This document shows positions 11,903-28,361 of a stretch of 64,000 nucleotides of DNA, piece by piece. The notes below the pieces were generated by a model that was not told the origin of the DNA, did not search any database, and saw only the letters and a program-made list of their open reading frames with translations. This stretch comes from Ecdyonurus torrentis. Its lineage: Eukaryota; Arthropoda; Insecta; Ephemeroptera; Heptageniidae. The stretch covers positions 18,024,687-18,088,686 of the forward strand of contig OX439137.1 of NCBI GenBank assembly GCA_949318235.1. Direction: 5' to 3'. Each line of letters starts with the position of its first letter. The stretch's first letter is position 1. The position numbers and the translations under genes were made by a program.

Positions 11903-12206
11903 GTGGAAATATTAATTAATTGTATTTAAATATCAAATTATTAGTAATTAATAATGGAAACAACAAAATGTTGTACCTATGCTGCTAAATACTTACACAC
12001 CTAGCTGCTAGAATATATGTTCTTGGGTCAACCTCCTGTGTGAAGAAATTTAAAAAATATTGGTATATATTTTGAACAAATTTATATACATAAATATACC
12101 ACAGTATTTTGCCAAAACAGAATGAGAAATTATTTTAGTTTAATCTGAAGCACCCCTTTTTTCTCCTATTATAATCAATAAGTTAAGGAATAAATTTTAA
12201 CATATC

Positions 12207-12366
12207 AAAGGTGTAGAACACATTGAACAAAAAAGTTGTGGAATATCCTTGCAAACCTCTAAAAATCAACGTTGATTTGGCCGAAAGTCATTGATTTCTA
12301 TAATTTATTTTCCATTCGCAAAATGCCACTGATGGTATATATACTGACATCACAGCTCGCCAGGTA
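12207..12366. repeat. Family D half element
   Basis: Left arm only (GTAGAACACATTGAACAAAA to CATCACAGCTCGCC), diverged. Downstream of AARSD1. Confidence 0.6.
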
Positions 12367-12639
12367 TACGCGCGCATAAATATACATAAGAATATGTGTG
12401 TATATTAACGCATTTTTTTATTATAACTATATTTTTGAGGTTGCAAATTTTTTTTTTTTTTTTTTTTTTTAATATTTTAAAAATTCGCAGATTTAATGAA
12501 TTTCGATTGAATAACGAAATTCGTAAATTTGTTTACTTCCCCCCACCCCGCCCCCTTTTTTCAAAAAACAAATAAAATGAATCATCAGCAGAAAAAGAAG
12601 CATTAATTATTTGCTCAATTTGCTGACTTCAGCTTGACT

Positions 12640-12835
12640 TCAGCAAATCTTACATGAAACTCGAATCGTCATAGATTTGTAATTAGTAAGCTTGTCTTAG
12701 CTGATATTTGCTTTGTACGTGCATTTTGTACTTATTATCTATAGTAAAATAGAACATAATTGTATGTATACAGTCTTTCAAAATTAAGTTTTAGCATATC
12801 CAGCCGAGCACACCGCCACTTGTTGAATATTAAAG
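12640..12835 (+). promoter_or_regulatory. Probable 5' flank and non-coding first exon of BTB copy 1
   Basis: This stretch is recognisably similar to 21700-21879 upstream of copy 2, including TTAAGTTTTA, CACTTGTTG and a shared AAAG|GTAT donor-like end at 12835/12836. It is flanked on both sides by unrelated microsatellites. The exon is inferred because the first coding exon begins with an acceptor. The start of transcription is not located. Confidence 0.35.
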
Positions 12836-12942
12836 GTATATTTATATAAGCTACTTTTATCATGTTAAATATATGTAGTATCATATATTATGCATGTGCA
12901 TAGTTTACCCTCGCCTCTGTCCTTTTTTGGGTTTCAAAGGTG

Positions 12943-13084
<142 letters not shown>

Positions 13085-13305
13085 GCTGTTTACAGTACCG
13101 TCTAAAAAATGCGTTATAGTTTTTTCTATCTGTGAGCTATAGCAAGATTTTTTTGCAAAATTATATGGGACTCTTCACTATGGTAAGACCTGTGTATGGT
13201 TTCTTCTTACATGTTCTATCATGTATCGTACCTCAATAACCTTTTTCCTTCATATCTCTTCCTCAAATTGATAAAAAAAAAAATTGTTTTCTTATTTCAG
13301 ACTGA

Positions 13306-18294
<4,989 letters not shown>

Positions 18295-18419
18295 GGAGGG
18301 TAACTATAAAGAAATAGAACACGTAGAACAAAACCTTATATCTTATATCTAACAACAAGCAATATATTATTATATTTTAACATATTATGCCTTATTTAAT
18401 GAAAGTTGTCAGTTTAAAA

Positions 18420-18436
18420 AATAAATAAACAATAAA
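18420..18436 (+). promoter_or_regulatory. Polyadenylation signals of BTB copy 1
   Basis: Overlapping AATAAATAAA followed by AATAAAA, about 125 bp after the stop codon and just before a family A element. Confidence 0.5.
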
Positions 18437-18463
18437 ATATTTCTATAGGGTATATATATTTTC

Positions 18464-18774
18464 TATATGGTGTATGCAGATGACGTCATTTTAATGCGCT
18501 TGGAGGCCATACTGGAGTAGTGAATAACATTGCTCAGCATAGGACAAACTTTGTTTTAGGCAATTTTGGGAAATATATGTTAATTTTTTGTTATTGTTAT
18601 ATTTTACTCACATACTTAAGATACTATAGTATAACATATTTACAAACATCAATGCTATCAAAATTATTGCATAGTATTTTTAAACTGACAAAAAGAGTTA
18701 TTTTCCAATGCCACCCATGTTATTGAGTTATCCAACATAGAGTCGACTTGAACATGAATGCATACACACTATAG
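18464..18774 (+). mobile_element. Family A MITE
   Basis: Full-length copy with intact TGACGTCA near the left end (CAGATGACGTCATTTT) and right end CATGAATGCATACACACTAT. Just downstream of the BTB copy 1 polyadenylation signals. Confidence 0.85.
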
Positions 18775-18897
18775 CTTAAAATGCATGAAATCATGTTTAG
18801 GATTTCTCATTCAAATTTCTCTGGACTCGTTAAACTAGTTTTCATGTAAATTAAAACTTTAACAAGACCCCCTCCCCCCCCTCCCCCCCCCCCCCAT

Positions 18898-18922
18898 AAA
18901 AAGCGAGAGAGAGAGAGAGAGA
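18898..18922. repeat. Poly-C and GA tracts
   Basis: An interrupted C run at 18869-18895 followed by a short GA repeat, downstream of BTB copy 1. Confidence 0.7.
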
Positions 18923-19094
18923 AAATAAATCATTTTCCTATGAGCATAATGTTAAATTATTGAGCAATTATCTTTCGGTATGCTATATACAAATGACAGA
19001 TATCGATCTTCAAATTTTTTGCACAATTAGAAATATAATAATATAAATGTTATTTTTAATTCGAGATTATTTTTTTATAATTATTATGTATGTA

Positions 19095-19311
<217 letters not shown>

Positions 19312-19483
19312 GGATTTCAAGTTATATATAAAAGAACAAAATATATAATATTTACTCAAATTGAATTAAAATTGAGTAAAACTATAGTCAACTTTGAGGC
19401 TTTGGTGAAAGCTACAGTATAGCAAGTGTAAAGACAAATTAAAACTAAATTTATAGATCTGCTTCTTTGCCCTCATGTTAGTA

Positions 19484-19963
19484 TAGACTGACCAACAAAC
19501 TAAAATATCTGTCATTTTGATTGACAATACCCTGAAAAAGGAATAGAGTAGAGGAGGTTATACAAAATATAATGTATAATTAGGTGTATATCATCTCACT
19601 CAAGCAGGTAGTACCCTTTTTGCTTGCAAGCCATGATTTTTAACAAAAGTTAACTTTGATACCTAGCTGTCACATTCAAAAAGTATAGTTTGGCGTGGTG
19701 TCACTAGCCATCAATACATAAAAATTAGATAAAGAGGTAGTTATAATAATTAGAAAATTATGAAAATTAAAGACTAAATTCTTGCAGAAATGTATTATTA
19801 TGATTAAAATTTGAAAACATATAATTCTTAAATTTTATCGCGAAATACAAATTTTGCAAACCAAGAAAAAAAGATGAAGATGTTTTGTCTCTTTGTTTTG
19901 CAACCATGGCTGCGTCTTAAAACTACATTTTTGTACCTGCACTTTAGTGCGTTGGTCAGACTA
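19484..19963. mobile_element. Family G element, full length
   Basis: About 480 bp with inverted ends TAGACTGACCAACAAAC and GCGTTGGTCAGACTA. Its right two-thirds match 4012-4403. Confidence 0.7.
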
Positions 19964-20680
19964 TTATGTAAATTAATAAAGTATATTATTATATGGATAA
20001 GCATATGTGTGTGAGTGTATGTGTGTAGATTTTAATTTTTATATTCAAATATATAACTTTCAATTGTCTATAACTATATAATAAGTAATTACCATAAAAG
20101 ATATGATAGAGAATATTTACGCACATATACACATTATAATGTCGTATCTAAATAAATATTCTATTATATCTTTGATGTCAATTATAAACGCCAAATGCGT
20201 TTTTTACCTAATATTCATTATTAAGTAATTACTATAATATAGATACATTTTCTTTTCTTTGAACTATACCTTAAAAAACGTGATTAAAAAGTTACCATTC
20301 AGATATTTTTGATATGAAATATTTTTATAATATGATGTATGAGTCAATGTATGGCATATCACCCTGGTATTTTTTTAACTTCGTATTCACATAAGATTGT
20401 ATTGCAGATTATAGTGTAACAATATATGTGTCAAATGTACTAAAAATGCCTTTTGCATTTTTTTTTTTTTTTTTTTTTGCAAAAATGTTGTTTTTTATTT
20501 TTTTAAATAAATACCATTCTTTAAATTATATTGTGTTAACTTATTTTATTTATGATAATTATAACTACCATATTATGCTTCTATTAAGCAAAATTAAGGA
20601 AAGTAATCTACCATGATTATAGATTGATGATATAAAATAAGAAAACCACAATGCTGGTCTAACCATAGTAAAGATAGTCC
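19964..20680. other. Intergenic AT-rich stretch, nothing recognised
   Basis: AT-rich single-copy-looking DNA between element G and the palindromic family D element, with no coding or RNA signal seen. Confidence 0.5.
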
Positions 20681-20997
20681 TATAAGACGTAGAACACCTT
20701 GAACAAAAAATTTGCCTAATATCCTAACATACCCAAATATCAACATTATTTTGGCCGGAGTAATTGATTTCTAATTTATTTTCCATTTACAAAATGTCAG
20801 TTGCGGACTTACTATGTCACAGCTGCGCCTGGTCCTCGCCGCGGAAACAGGCGAGCTGTGACGTAGTAAACCCGCAACTGACATTTGTTAAATGGAAAAT
20901 AAATTAGAAATCAATGACTCCGGCCAAAATAATGTTGATATTGGGGTATTTTAGGATATTAGGCAAGTTTTTTGTTCAAGGTGTTCTACGTCTTATA
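20681..20997. repeat. Family D foldback element, near-perfect palindrome
   Basis: Arms TATAAGACGTAGAACACC... and its inverse pair over about 150 bp each around a GC-rich centre (CCTCGCCGCGGAAAC). Best-preserved member. Lies between BTB copy 1 and the duplicated flank of copy 2. Confidence 0.88.
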
Positions 20998-21699
20998 GGT
21001 TATAGTGACAAATTGTTAGTACACAGATAAAAAAGTAACACACATTGAAGACCTGTGTGTTTGAAAGAAAGTCATCGAGCTATGGGATATAAAATACATT
21101 TAGTTTTAGAGGTCAAGTAGGTTAGTCTGCTTCAGACAATATTATTATGATATGAAAAAAAAATTACATGTACTTTCAAATATATTTGTAAACTATAGAG
21201 GGCACAGAATAAAGTGGATATAATATATATTAGATATTTATCATTAAATTATACCTGCATGGCATGTACGAAAACTTATTTTAATTTTAATTAAGATACT
21301 TTACGTTGATCTCAATGAATTGTGATCCTAAAATAGTAATGTTTTTTAAATTTTAAATATTCGCGGTTTTAATGAAATTTAGATGAATAACGAAATTCAT
21401 TTGAATCATCCAAACACCAAACAAATTGAAACAATAAACCATAGTACAGGTGAGATGATACCTGTATACCAAAATCAATTGAGAGAAAATTTATTGATTT
21501 CCCTGATATGTCAACTCAAGGGTGGTAACAAGGTAGTAGGTCATAGTATTCTATTTCTCTAGTAAAGTGGCGGGGGTGTAACCGATCTTTCCTGTCATCA
21601 TGCAGGATTTTGATTGGCCAACAGAAATCTGTTGTTTGTGTTTATGAAAATTTGGAGATTTCCGCCGCTGTCTAACAAAAAATCACTCAACAAATACTT

Positions 21700-21879
21700 G
21701 GACTTTATTAGGAGAAATCATCATAGAATAGTAATTAGTAAGCGTGCCTTATTAGCTAATTGTTTCTTACGTACATATAGTTTGTATTTATATAGAGCAA
21801 CCATTTTTTACAGTGGTCTTTTAAAATTAAGTTTTATTAGCACCCATCCAGCGATCACCTCACTTGTTGCTTTTTAAAG
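21700..21879 (+). promoter_or_regulatory. Probable 5' flank and non-coding first exon of BTB copy 2
   Basis: Duplicate of 12640-12835: shared GTAATTAGTAAGC, AAATTAAGTTTTA and CACTTGTTG, ending in AAAG|GTATG at 21879/21880. Conservation of a donor-like end in both copies suggests a 5' UTR exon. Confidence 0.35.
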
Positions 21880-22274
21880 GTATGCACGTATGCATATGTA
21901 CGTATATATAGTATGTATAGCTTAATTAGCTGTACTTATTATATTACACGTTATATATGTTTACTTCATTCAAGTTACTGTATTATATATTACTGTACGT
22001 AATATATTATATAGTTTACCCTCGCCTCTACCCATTACTAGGAGACACATTATATTATACATTACCGTACATACGCATATATATATACGTATTTTGTATG
22101 TACATACATATTCATTGTACACATATGTTTGATGATCATATTTATGATGCTAATGTACTTATTCATATAGAAGCATATTATATAATACCAACGAAGAGTC
22201 CCATGTCCCATAGTTTGGTGATAAATCTTGCTCTAGCATACAGGTATAAAAAAAGTAACAATTGGATATACATA

Positions 22275-22535
22275 TAGGTATGGTAGATATGCTAGTTTTC
22301 GGCCACTTAAATGTCTGGGCCACTTTTTGGCCACTTGTGATTTTAAAATTATTCTACAAGACATAAAATAAGCACTTGAAATTCTGGCACACTATTGACA
22401 AAAATTTTTGGAACTAGGAAAACAAAATTTTGGCTTCTGAGTTGTACGTGTAGTGTTTTTTTTTATAACCTTTCAAAGTTCAAGAGGCCGAAAAGTGGAG
22501 GGTGGCCGAAAAGTGGCATGCCTACCATATATGTA
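22275..22535. mobile_element. Inverted-repeat element
   Basis: TATGGTAGATATGC..TTTTCGGCCAC at the left and GTGGCCGAAAAGTGGCATGC..TACCATA at the right, with tandem GGCCAC motifs in both ends. Upstream of BTB copy 2. Confidence 0.7.
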
Positions 22536-22639
22536 GTCGAGAGCACTAACAAAACCATACATATAAGACAAAAGAGAGTAGCGTATATGTAAATGTATTA
22601 TGTGATAAATTATGATATGTATTTATATGCTTTATTAGT

Positions 22640-22993
22640 AATCAAAGAATAGTATAGGAGAAACCAACAAGTGCCTTACCACGATGAGGTCCTCAAGTAG
22701 CTTGGTGAAAATCGATTGCACAGGTTATACACAAATATTTACAAGTTTTAAGACGTTTCGAGGGCAACAACCTTCTTCTACACTTGCTTCGTCTCGAGGG
22801 CAACAGCCCTCTTCTTCAGTTGCTTAGAGTCTAAAAGAGGGCTGTTGCCCTCGAGAAGAGGGCTGTTGCCCTCGAAACATCTTAAAACTTGTAAATATTT
22901 GTGTAACCTGTGCCATCAAGATTTTCACCAAGCTTCGTGAGGACCTCATAGTGGTAAGGCGCTTGTTGGTTTCTCGTATCCTATTCTTTGATT
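22640..22993. repeat. Foldback element with repeated GAGGGCAACAGCC motif
   Basis: Arms ATCAAAGAATAGTATAGGAG and CTATTCTTTGAT pair over about 170 bp. The centre contains several direct and inverted copies of GAGGGCTGTTGCCCTCGA. An internally deleted relative lies at 31743-31903. Confidence 0.82.
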
Positions 22994-23166
22994 ATCAATT
23001 CAAATGGAAATGGTTTTAAACTTTCCTAATAATTAAACATTACATGCTTTATTAGTTATTATATCTATACTAGCAAGATTTTTACAAAACTATGGGACTC
23101 TTCACACGGTAAGACCAGTGTATGCTTTATCCTCTAGCATCTTCTATCATGTATCGTACTTCGTAG

Positions 23167-23388
23167 CTATATATCGATGCCTCCGCGTCAAAAGCGAGCA
23201 TCTACACTTTCCAGATTTCCGACAAAACGACTACGTATCTAAACTTTCCGCTGCCGAGCATCTGCAATGTTAAGCTTATGGCCGATAGTAGTCGAGTTAC
23301 AGTGCTGCTTGGAAAGTGTAGATAGTCTTTTTGTCGGAAATCTGGAAAGTGTAGATGCTCGCTTTTGACGCGGAGACATTGATATATA
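23167..23388. repeat. Foldback element in the 5' flank of BTB copy 2
   Basis: ATATCGATGCCTCCGCGTCA pairs with TGACGCGGAGACATTGATAT, with a second pairing of GAAAGTGTAGAT. The duplicate flank of copy 1 (13227-13245) lacks it, so it inserted after the duplication. Confidence 0.85.
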
Positions 23389-23462
23389 ACCTTGTTGGTT
23401 TATTTCCCCTGATTTCTCTTCCTTAAATTGATAAAAATTGTTCTGTTATTTCAGACTGAACG

Positions 23463-26400
23463 ATGTCGGGTCAAGCAGGCACTAAACGTCAACACGTTGG
23501 TGAGCTAGACAATGAAAAGACGTCGTCTGCTGCCTCAAAACAGCAGAGGACGTTACCTCCTGCCTTGGTAAGAAATTCGTACACCTGTTAGAATATGTTC
23601 TTGGGTCAAACTCTCATATAAGAAATTTTAACATTACAAGTGCCGCAATGTTTAATGTATATATTAATGCACTTTTGCGCTCTCACTGATCATTGCTCAA
23701 GTTTATTAACGTTAAAGCCATAGACCACATGAAACAACATGTACTTTTTAATGAATAAACACGAAATGGGATCTTCTAAACTGATGCCAATTTTAACCAG
23801 AATGTTAATGTAACCGCACGAGAGAGCGTAAAATGTTAACCTAAATTTTAAAGCATGTAGTAGATTTTATTGTGTAAAAATAATAATAATAATAATAATG
23901 TTTATTTGAAACCCTGCCCCCAATACCATTCAATTTTGTAGTGAACAATATGTGTATCTTGTTTTTATCAGAAGAAGCCAATTTTGTATAGTACTGTATC
24001 TAATTTGTTGTAACGGGAAGCAAAACGCTGTATATAAGTGGGTCCACCATTATTCCAAAAGACTTATTTACCATTATACCATTATAAAAAAAAACTTGCA
24101 CATATAGCTTTCTGTGACCAAAAAAAGCTATACCTAATAAATAAAAGGATATACATTTTGCCTTCATTGATAAAAAAAATAATAATAAACGTATTAGCTC
24201 CATGGACAGTATGCATCCTCTCCAGTCCCAGTAAACAGTACAATACAGTACACATTAGTTAATTCAAAAAAAAAAAAAAAAAAAAAATGCAAAAAAAAAA
24301 AAAAAGAAGAAGAAGAAGAAGAAGAAGAAAATGAAATAAAAATACAAAAATTTGACCAGAAAACGCCCTTGAATTAACGTGATTTTTAAAAGCTATTTAG
24401 AGCATTCTAGAATGAGTAAGGGCGGGTCTGCAAAAGTAAGAAAACCTGCTCTGGTAAAAACTACAACTTTTTGTCATTCTGAGAGCTATATATAATAACG
24501 TGTTAAAAAATTTTAAGATGGTAAAATAGGTAATGTTTTAAAAAGTTGTGGAGTGATAGAAACCTTGCATCATTTGTTGTAGGCTAAGAGGATGTCAGAG
24601 TGGCAAAGAGACATGGACACAGTTGAGGACAGGGATATGTTCATATTAAGAGAAGAGATGTTCACGGACTGCGTGTTCAGTGTATTAGGCGTTGACGGCC
24701 AGCTAGTGGAAGTCAAGTGTCATCGTCTCTTCCTTGCAAAGACCAGCCCAGTGCTCTCCTCCATGTTCTTTGGTGAACTGAAGAGAGATCCTGAAGAAGT
24801 CATCAACTTACCTGACGTTCACTTTGAGGCCTTCAATGCCATGTTAGAGTGAGTATGGAAAACTACTTTGTATATTTGCCCTGTACACAATGTCGCTCAC
24901 ATGTCTCCCTATGCTAGCACGTAGTCCAATAGAAATGAAGATGCGCCAACAGTAGTGACATCTGGAACTACAAAGCTTCATAAGTTTAACATTGTAGTTC
25001 AGGTGTCACGTGCGGTGGTGCTAGTGATGCGTGGACTACACAAGATACTATATACAAGATAGCGACACCAACTGGTTCCATGTTAATTTTAGCAGCATTG
25101 TGATTGGTCTGTTTTGATCACATGATCTTCAACTTGGACGCTGATTGGCATAGACGCTAGAGAACTTTAACAGAGAAGTGACATCCCAAAAAGTTAGGCA
25201 GACCTGCAATACTCATTTCTTTAAAATTGGCAACGCTGCAGACGAAATTACTATAACGCGCTCTCTCATTGGCGCCTTGATTTGGCCACTTCTGCCTCTG
25301 ATTGGTGCTTCAAAACGCAACGTTGCCAAGTCAAAATTGTTGAGTGTTACAGTCTGCCTAAAACATGGGGATGTCGCTTCTCTGTTAAAGTTATCTATTA
25401 CAGTAGATGCTCATTTTGAATTTCACGGAATCCCAAATTGGCCGAGCGTGTCCTTATCTTGTAAAAGCCCCCATAGTTGAAAGACATGTGAGAGACATGA
25501 TCATATCATGCTAAAAACATTTATATTCCCATGTTTCAGATACATATACACAGGCAGCATAGACCTGGCAAGTTACAGCTACAAGGTGGTATGTGACCTG
25601 CTGTATGTCTGCAAGAAGTACCTGCTACCTGGGACCTTACTGGGCCAAATCTACGGACACCTGTGGCGTAACATCTACCCCGATAATATGTGGACGGCCA
25701 TAGAGTTTGCAGAAAACAACGACGAGCCTCACTTGGAGCAAGTGGCATGGGAGGTGAGAGAAATTAGTTTATTGATAGGGAAAAATACTTAAAAACAAAA
25801 ATGTCTTCATAAAACACATAATTAAGTATGCCTAGTATATTCCTCATCTGCAAATCTCTTGTTGAAATCAGTGCAGTAGTTTTCTCATTATTTGTACTAT
25901 CAACTTTATAAAAAAATGACTTGAAGTGTTTATATAGGAAAACCATTTTAAACATACAATGTTGTGTGGTGGGTAGGGCTTTGCTCCCACCATCAACTTA
26001 AAGAAGAGAGGAGAAATCTTTGTCATCAAGGAACCACATGTTTTAAAGGAATAGACCAGAGAAAAACATAAGCATTTAAATCACAAAACACTTGATGGGA
26101 TTTACATAAATAACATTAGTTTGTCTCAAAACCCAACTGTAGCTCTGTAGTAGTGATTGGAAAATGCAATTTATGCAACCCATACTATTTTTGCATGTTT
26201 CTGACGTCATAAACATGAATAGTCACTTATAAATTGCATACTTCACAGTATTTCACGCTCTCTCGTGGGGCTACATTAACATTCTGGTAAAAATTGTCAT
26301 CAGTTTTGAAGATGCCATTTCGTGTTCATGCATTAAAAAGCACATATTGTTTATGTGGTATATGGCTTTAAGTTGGTGGTGGGAGCAAAGCCACCCAGCA

Positions 26401-28167
26401 CCCACTCTCCTATGTTTATACTGTTTTCCCATTTTAACACTGCAAATAAAAAAAAACTTTATGTAGGTGATAGTATATTATTATTTACAGCAAAACAAGC
26501 ACTATAGAATTTTTAAATAAAATTGAGTAAATTATAAAATAATAATATTAATTAAAATGTTCCAAAAAAGTTTTAATAATATTTTTAATTTTAAAAACGT
26601 TTCTAATTTGCATAAAATTTGCCGCTAAAATTGGAATTTCTACATTTATATCCTATTATTTTTAAATTAAAATAACTTAAATATTTATCTCCCATTCCCC
26701 AATTTTTCCTAATCTATCTATGTGTTTCTATCAAATCTTTTATATATTATTAACTTAAATATTTAATCGTTTTTTCATATGTTTGACATAGCTAAACTTT
26801 GAAGTTACATTTCTTCTTTACTTTGTCTTAATATTATAATTTACAACCATATAGTTTGCGAGATATCAGTTGGTCACCTACCCCCTTAAAGGAGTAAGGT
26901 ACCGACCTTATATCTCAAAAACTAGAAGTGTTTTGGGTCTAAATTTGGTGTCATCGTGTAGCTAAGGGTTACATCTAGCCGTGATAAAAATTTCAACATG
27001 TTTGACTGTCTCAAAAAAAAAAAAAAAAAAAAAAAAAAATATTGAAATTAACATTGGCCTTATGGACTTAAAATTTCAAAAATCATAGAAAATTAATTTG
27101 CACAGTGAACTACCCCCCCCCCCTTTTATATATATATATATTTGAAATTGTCTCAAGCTGAAGTATCATTGTGCAAAATTTCAGATTTTTTTGATGATAA
27201 AAGTTTGAATCTAATGGTCAACGTCGGTACGCTACTCCCCTAATAAAAAAAATACCTTGTTGTTTAGGTGGTAGAGCTGAGTACAAAGGCTGCGCTACAT
27301 GCAGAAAATTTCGTCCACATCTCCGAGAACAATTTGGACCACCTGGTAAACAACTACCACCTCAATTGTACAGAAGAACAACTGTTCAGCGCACTGTACC
27401 GTTGGGGTCTATGTAAAGCAAATTCCACATCACTGGAACCAACACCAGAAAACATGAAGCATATTCTCAAAGACGTTATTCCTAAAATTAGATTCTTAGC
27501 TATGGACGGAAGAAAATTTGCAAAACAAGTTATGAAAACAAAAATATTCAGTGATAGCGAAGCAGTTCCTATATTAACCAACTTACATGCACCATATTCA
27601 ATACCCATGCCTGAAAATTTATGTAAGATGATCCATCCACGTAAACAACAAGATCTTGACTCATTTTTTGTGTACGGTCACCCTGGATTTGAAATAAAAG
27701 TATGCGATATCTTCGATATTAACAATACAAATCACATTTACGTAAAAGCTGACGTAATGTTGAAAAAACTAGAGCAGATAGTAGGTATTCAAATTCCTTA
27801 TCAGATTAAAGATGACTTTAACCAAGGAGATGAGACGTATGAAGAATTCTTAACTATAATTCTATATGACGCTGAAGATAAGAACGTTGTAGATGTTAGG
27901 GAACATAGGGCTACAGTCAAATATGGAACTCTCTCAAAGCGTATTAGTATCAAATCTATGACCATTAGACAAACTCATGCGTACTTTGGGGTATGCATAT
28001 TGTTCCATAAGACAGGTTGGTACCCCGCGGAGTGGCGTACTAATGAGGCGCCTATAGAAAGGTCAAAGGTTAAACCCTTAGTAGATAAGATTCATACTAT
28101 GCATTTCAGGTATGTGCGTAATATATTCATTGAAAGCCCAGGGACGGGAGTTGCCGCTGCTATTTGA
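23463..28167 (+). CDS. BTB-BACK protein with PHR-like C-terminus, copy 2
   Basis: Four coding exons: 23463-23567, 24583-24848, 25540-25753 and 27268-28167, giving 494 aa. Exons 1-3 have exactly the same lengths as copy 1 (105, 266 and 214 nt) and the same phases. The N-terminal lead is TKRQHVGELDNEKTSS. The BTB region has CHRLFLAKTSPVLSSMFFG and LPDVHFEAF, the BACK region YPDNMWTAIEFAENNDEP. The C-terminal beta-rich region has VGIQIPYQIKDDF, HRATVKYGTLS and LFHKTGWYP. The protein ends with a short tail (ESPGTGVAAAI) and lacks the acidic tail of copy 1. Role inferred as a Cullin-3 adaptor from the domain order. Intron 2 contains nested small transposons, and intron 3 ends with two elements, the nearer stopping 24 nt before the acceptor. 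Confidence 0.88.
23712..23840 (-). mobile_element. Family C element, one-ended fragment
   Basis: Starts TTAAAGCCATAGACCACAT and is collinear with the family as far as CACGAGAGAGCGTAAAA, then lost. In intron 1 of BTB copy 2. Confidence 0.65.
24268..24330. repeat. Poly-A and GAA microsatellite
   Basis: Two A runs followed by about eight GAA units in intron 1 of BTB copy 2. Confidence 0.85.
24906..25050. repeat. Foldback element
   Basis: GCTAGCACGTAGTCCA pairs with TGGACTACACAAG, and GTGACATCTGGAACTACAA with TTGTAGTTCAGGTGTCAC. Confidence 0.6.
25051..25465. mobile_element. Family U element interrupted by a nested MITE
   Basis: Ends TACAAGATAGCGACACC and GTGTCCTTATCTTGTA. The uninterrupted form is at 45679-45842. 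The insert is 25159-25403. In intron 2 of BTB copy 2. Confidence 0.82.
25159..25403. mobile_element. Nested MITE with 8-bp direct repeats (hAT-like)
   Basis: Inverted ends AACTTTAACAGAGAAGTGAC and GTCGCTTCTCTGTTAAAGTT. Flanked by TAGACGCT and TAGATGCT, while the empty site at 45779-45786 reads TAGACACT once. Eight-bp target duplications suggest the hAT superfamily. A terminal piece recurs at 58430-58471. Confidence 0.8.
25961..26404. repeat. Inverted repeat enclosing a family C element
   Basis: GGTAGGGCTTTGCTCCCACC at the left pairs with GGTGGGAGCAAAGCCACCC at the right. The interior is a complete family C element. Confidence 0.75.
26043..26372 (+). mobile_element. Family C element nested in a foldback
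   Basis: From TTAAAGGAATAGACCAGAG to GTGGTATATGGCTTTAA, about 330 bp. Internal CACTTGATGGGATTTAC and TCTGACGTCATAAACAT. Lies exactly between the two arms of a larger inverted repeat (25961-26404) in intron 3 of BTB copy 2. Confidence 0.8.
26450..26889. mobile_element. Family H element, left end missing
   Basis: Matches 30190-30555 (AACAAGCACTATAG, TTTCTAATTTG, GCGAGATATCAG) and ends TCACCTACCCCCTTAA. Confidence 0.68.
26886..27243. mobile_element. Family K element abutting the exon 4 acceptor of BTB copy 2
   Basis: Ends TTAAAGGAGTAAGGTACCGAC and GTCGGTACGCTACTCCCCTAA are inverted. It shares the TTAA of the preceding family H end and stops 24 nt before exon 4. Confidence 0.75.
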
Positions 28168-28274
28168 GGTTCCGAGACATGGGGTTTTTAAAGCTGGGAA
28201 AATATATATATATATATAGGAACAACTTTTTTTTTGTTAATTTTATTATTATTATTATTTTATATTTGCTAACA

Positions 28275-28361
28275 GTTGACTCTCAGCCAATCACAGCGGC
28301 TTATTTTCTTAAATTAATTTAATATTAAATAAAATAAGACGGCTGCGCGGGCCTTTAAAAT
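28275..28361. repeat. Family L half palindrome
   Basis: GACTCTCAGCCAATCACAGC to GACGGCTGCGCGGGCC, one arm of 42092-42253. It contains the AATAAA (28328-28333) that may serve BTB copy 2. Confidence 0.7.

Larger units (their letters stand above)
21190..28167 (+). repeat. Second unit of a tandem segmental duplication
   Basis: Collinear with about 11890-18294: GGCACAGAATAAAGTGGA, a TTCGCGG..TTAATGAA block, the putative 5' UTR exon, a 70-bp module (GGACTCTTCAC, GGTAAGACC), then all four coding exons. The unit begins near the polyadenylation site of AARSD1. Confidence 0.75.

Noticed and set aside
22740..22880. CRISPR-like spaced repeats (GAGGGCAACAGCC)
   Set aside because: Copies are few, in both orientations and part of a eukaryotic foldback hairpin with irregular spacing.
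25178..25480. 100-codon open frame
   Set aside because: It spans two nested transposons and stays open by chance.
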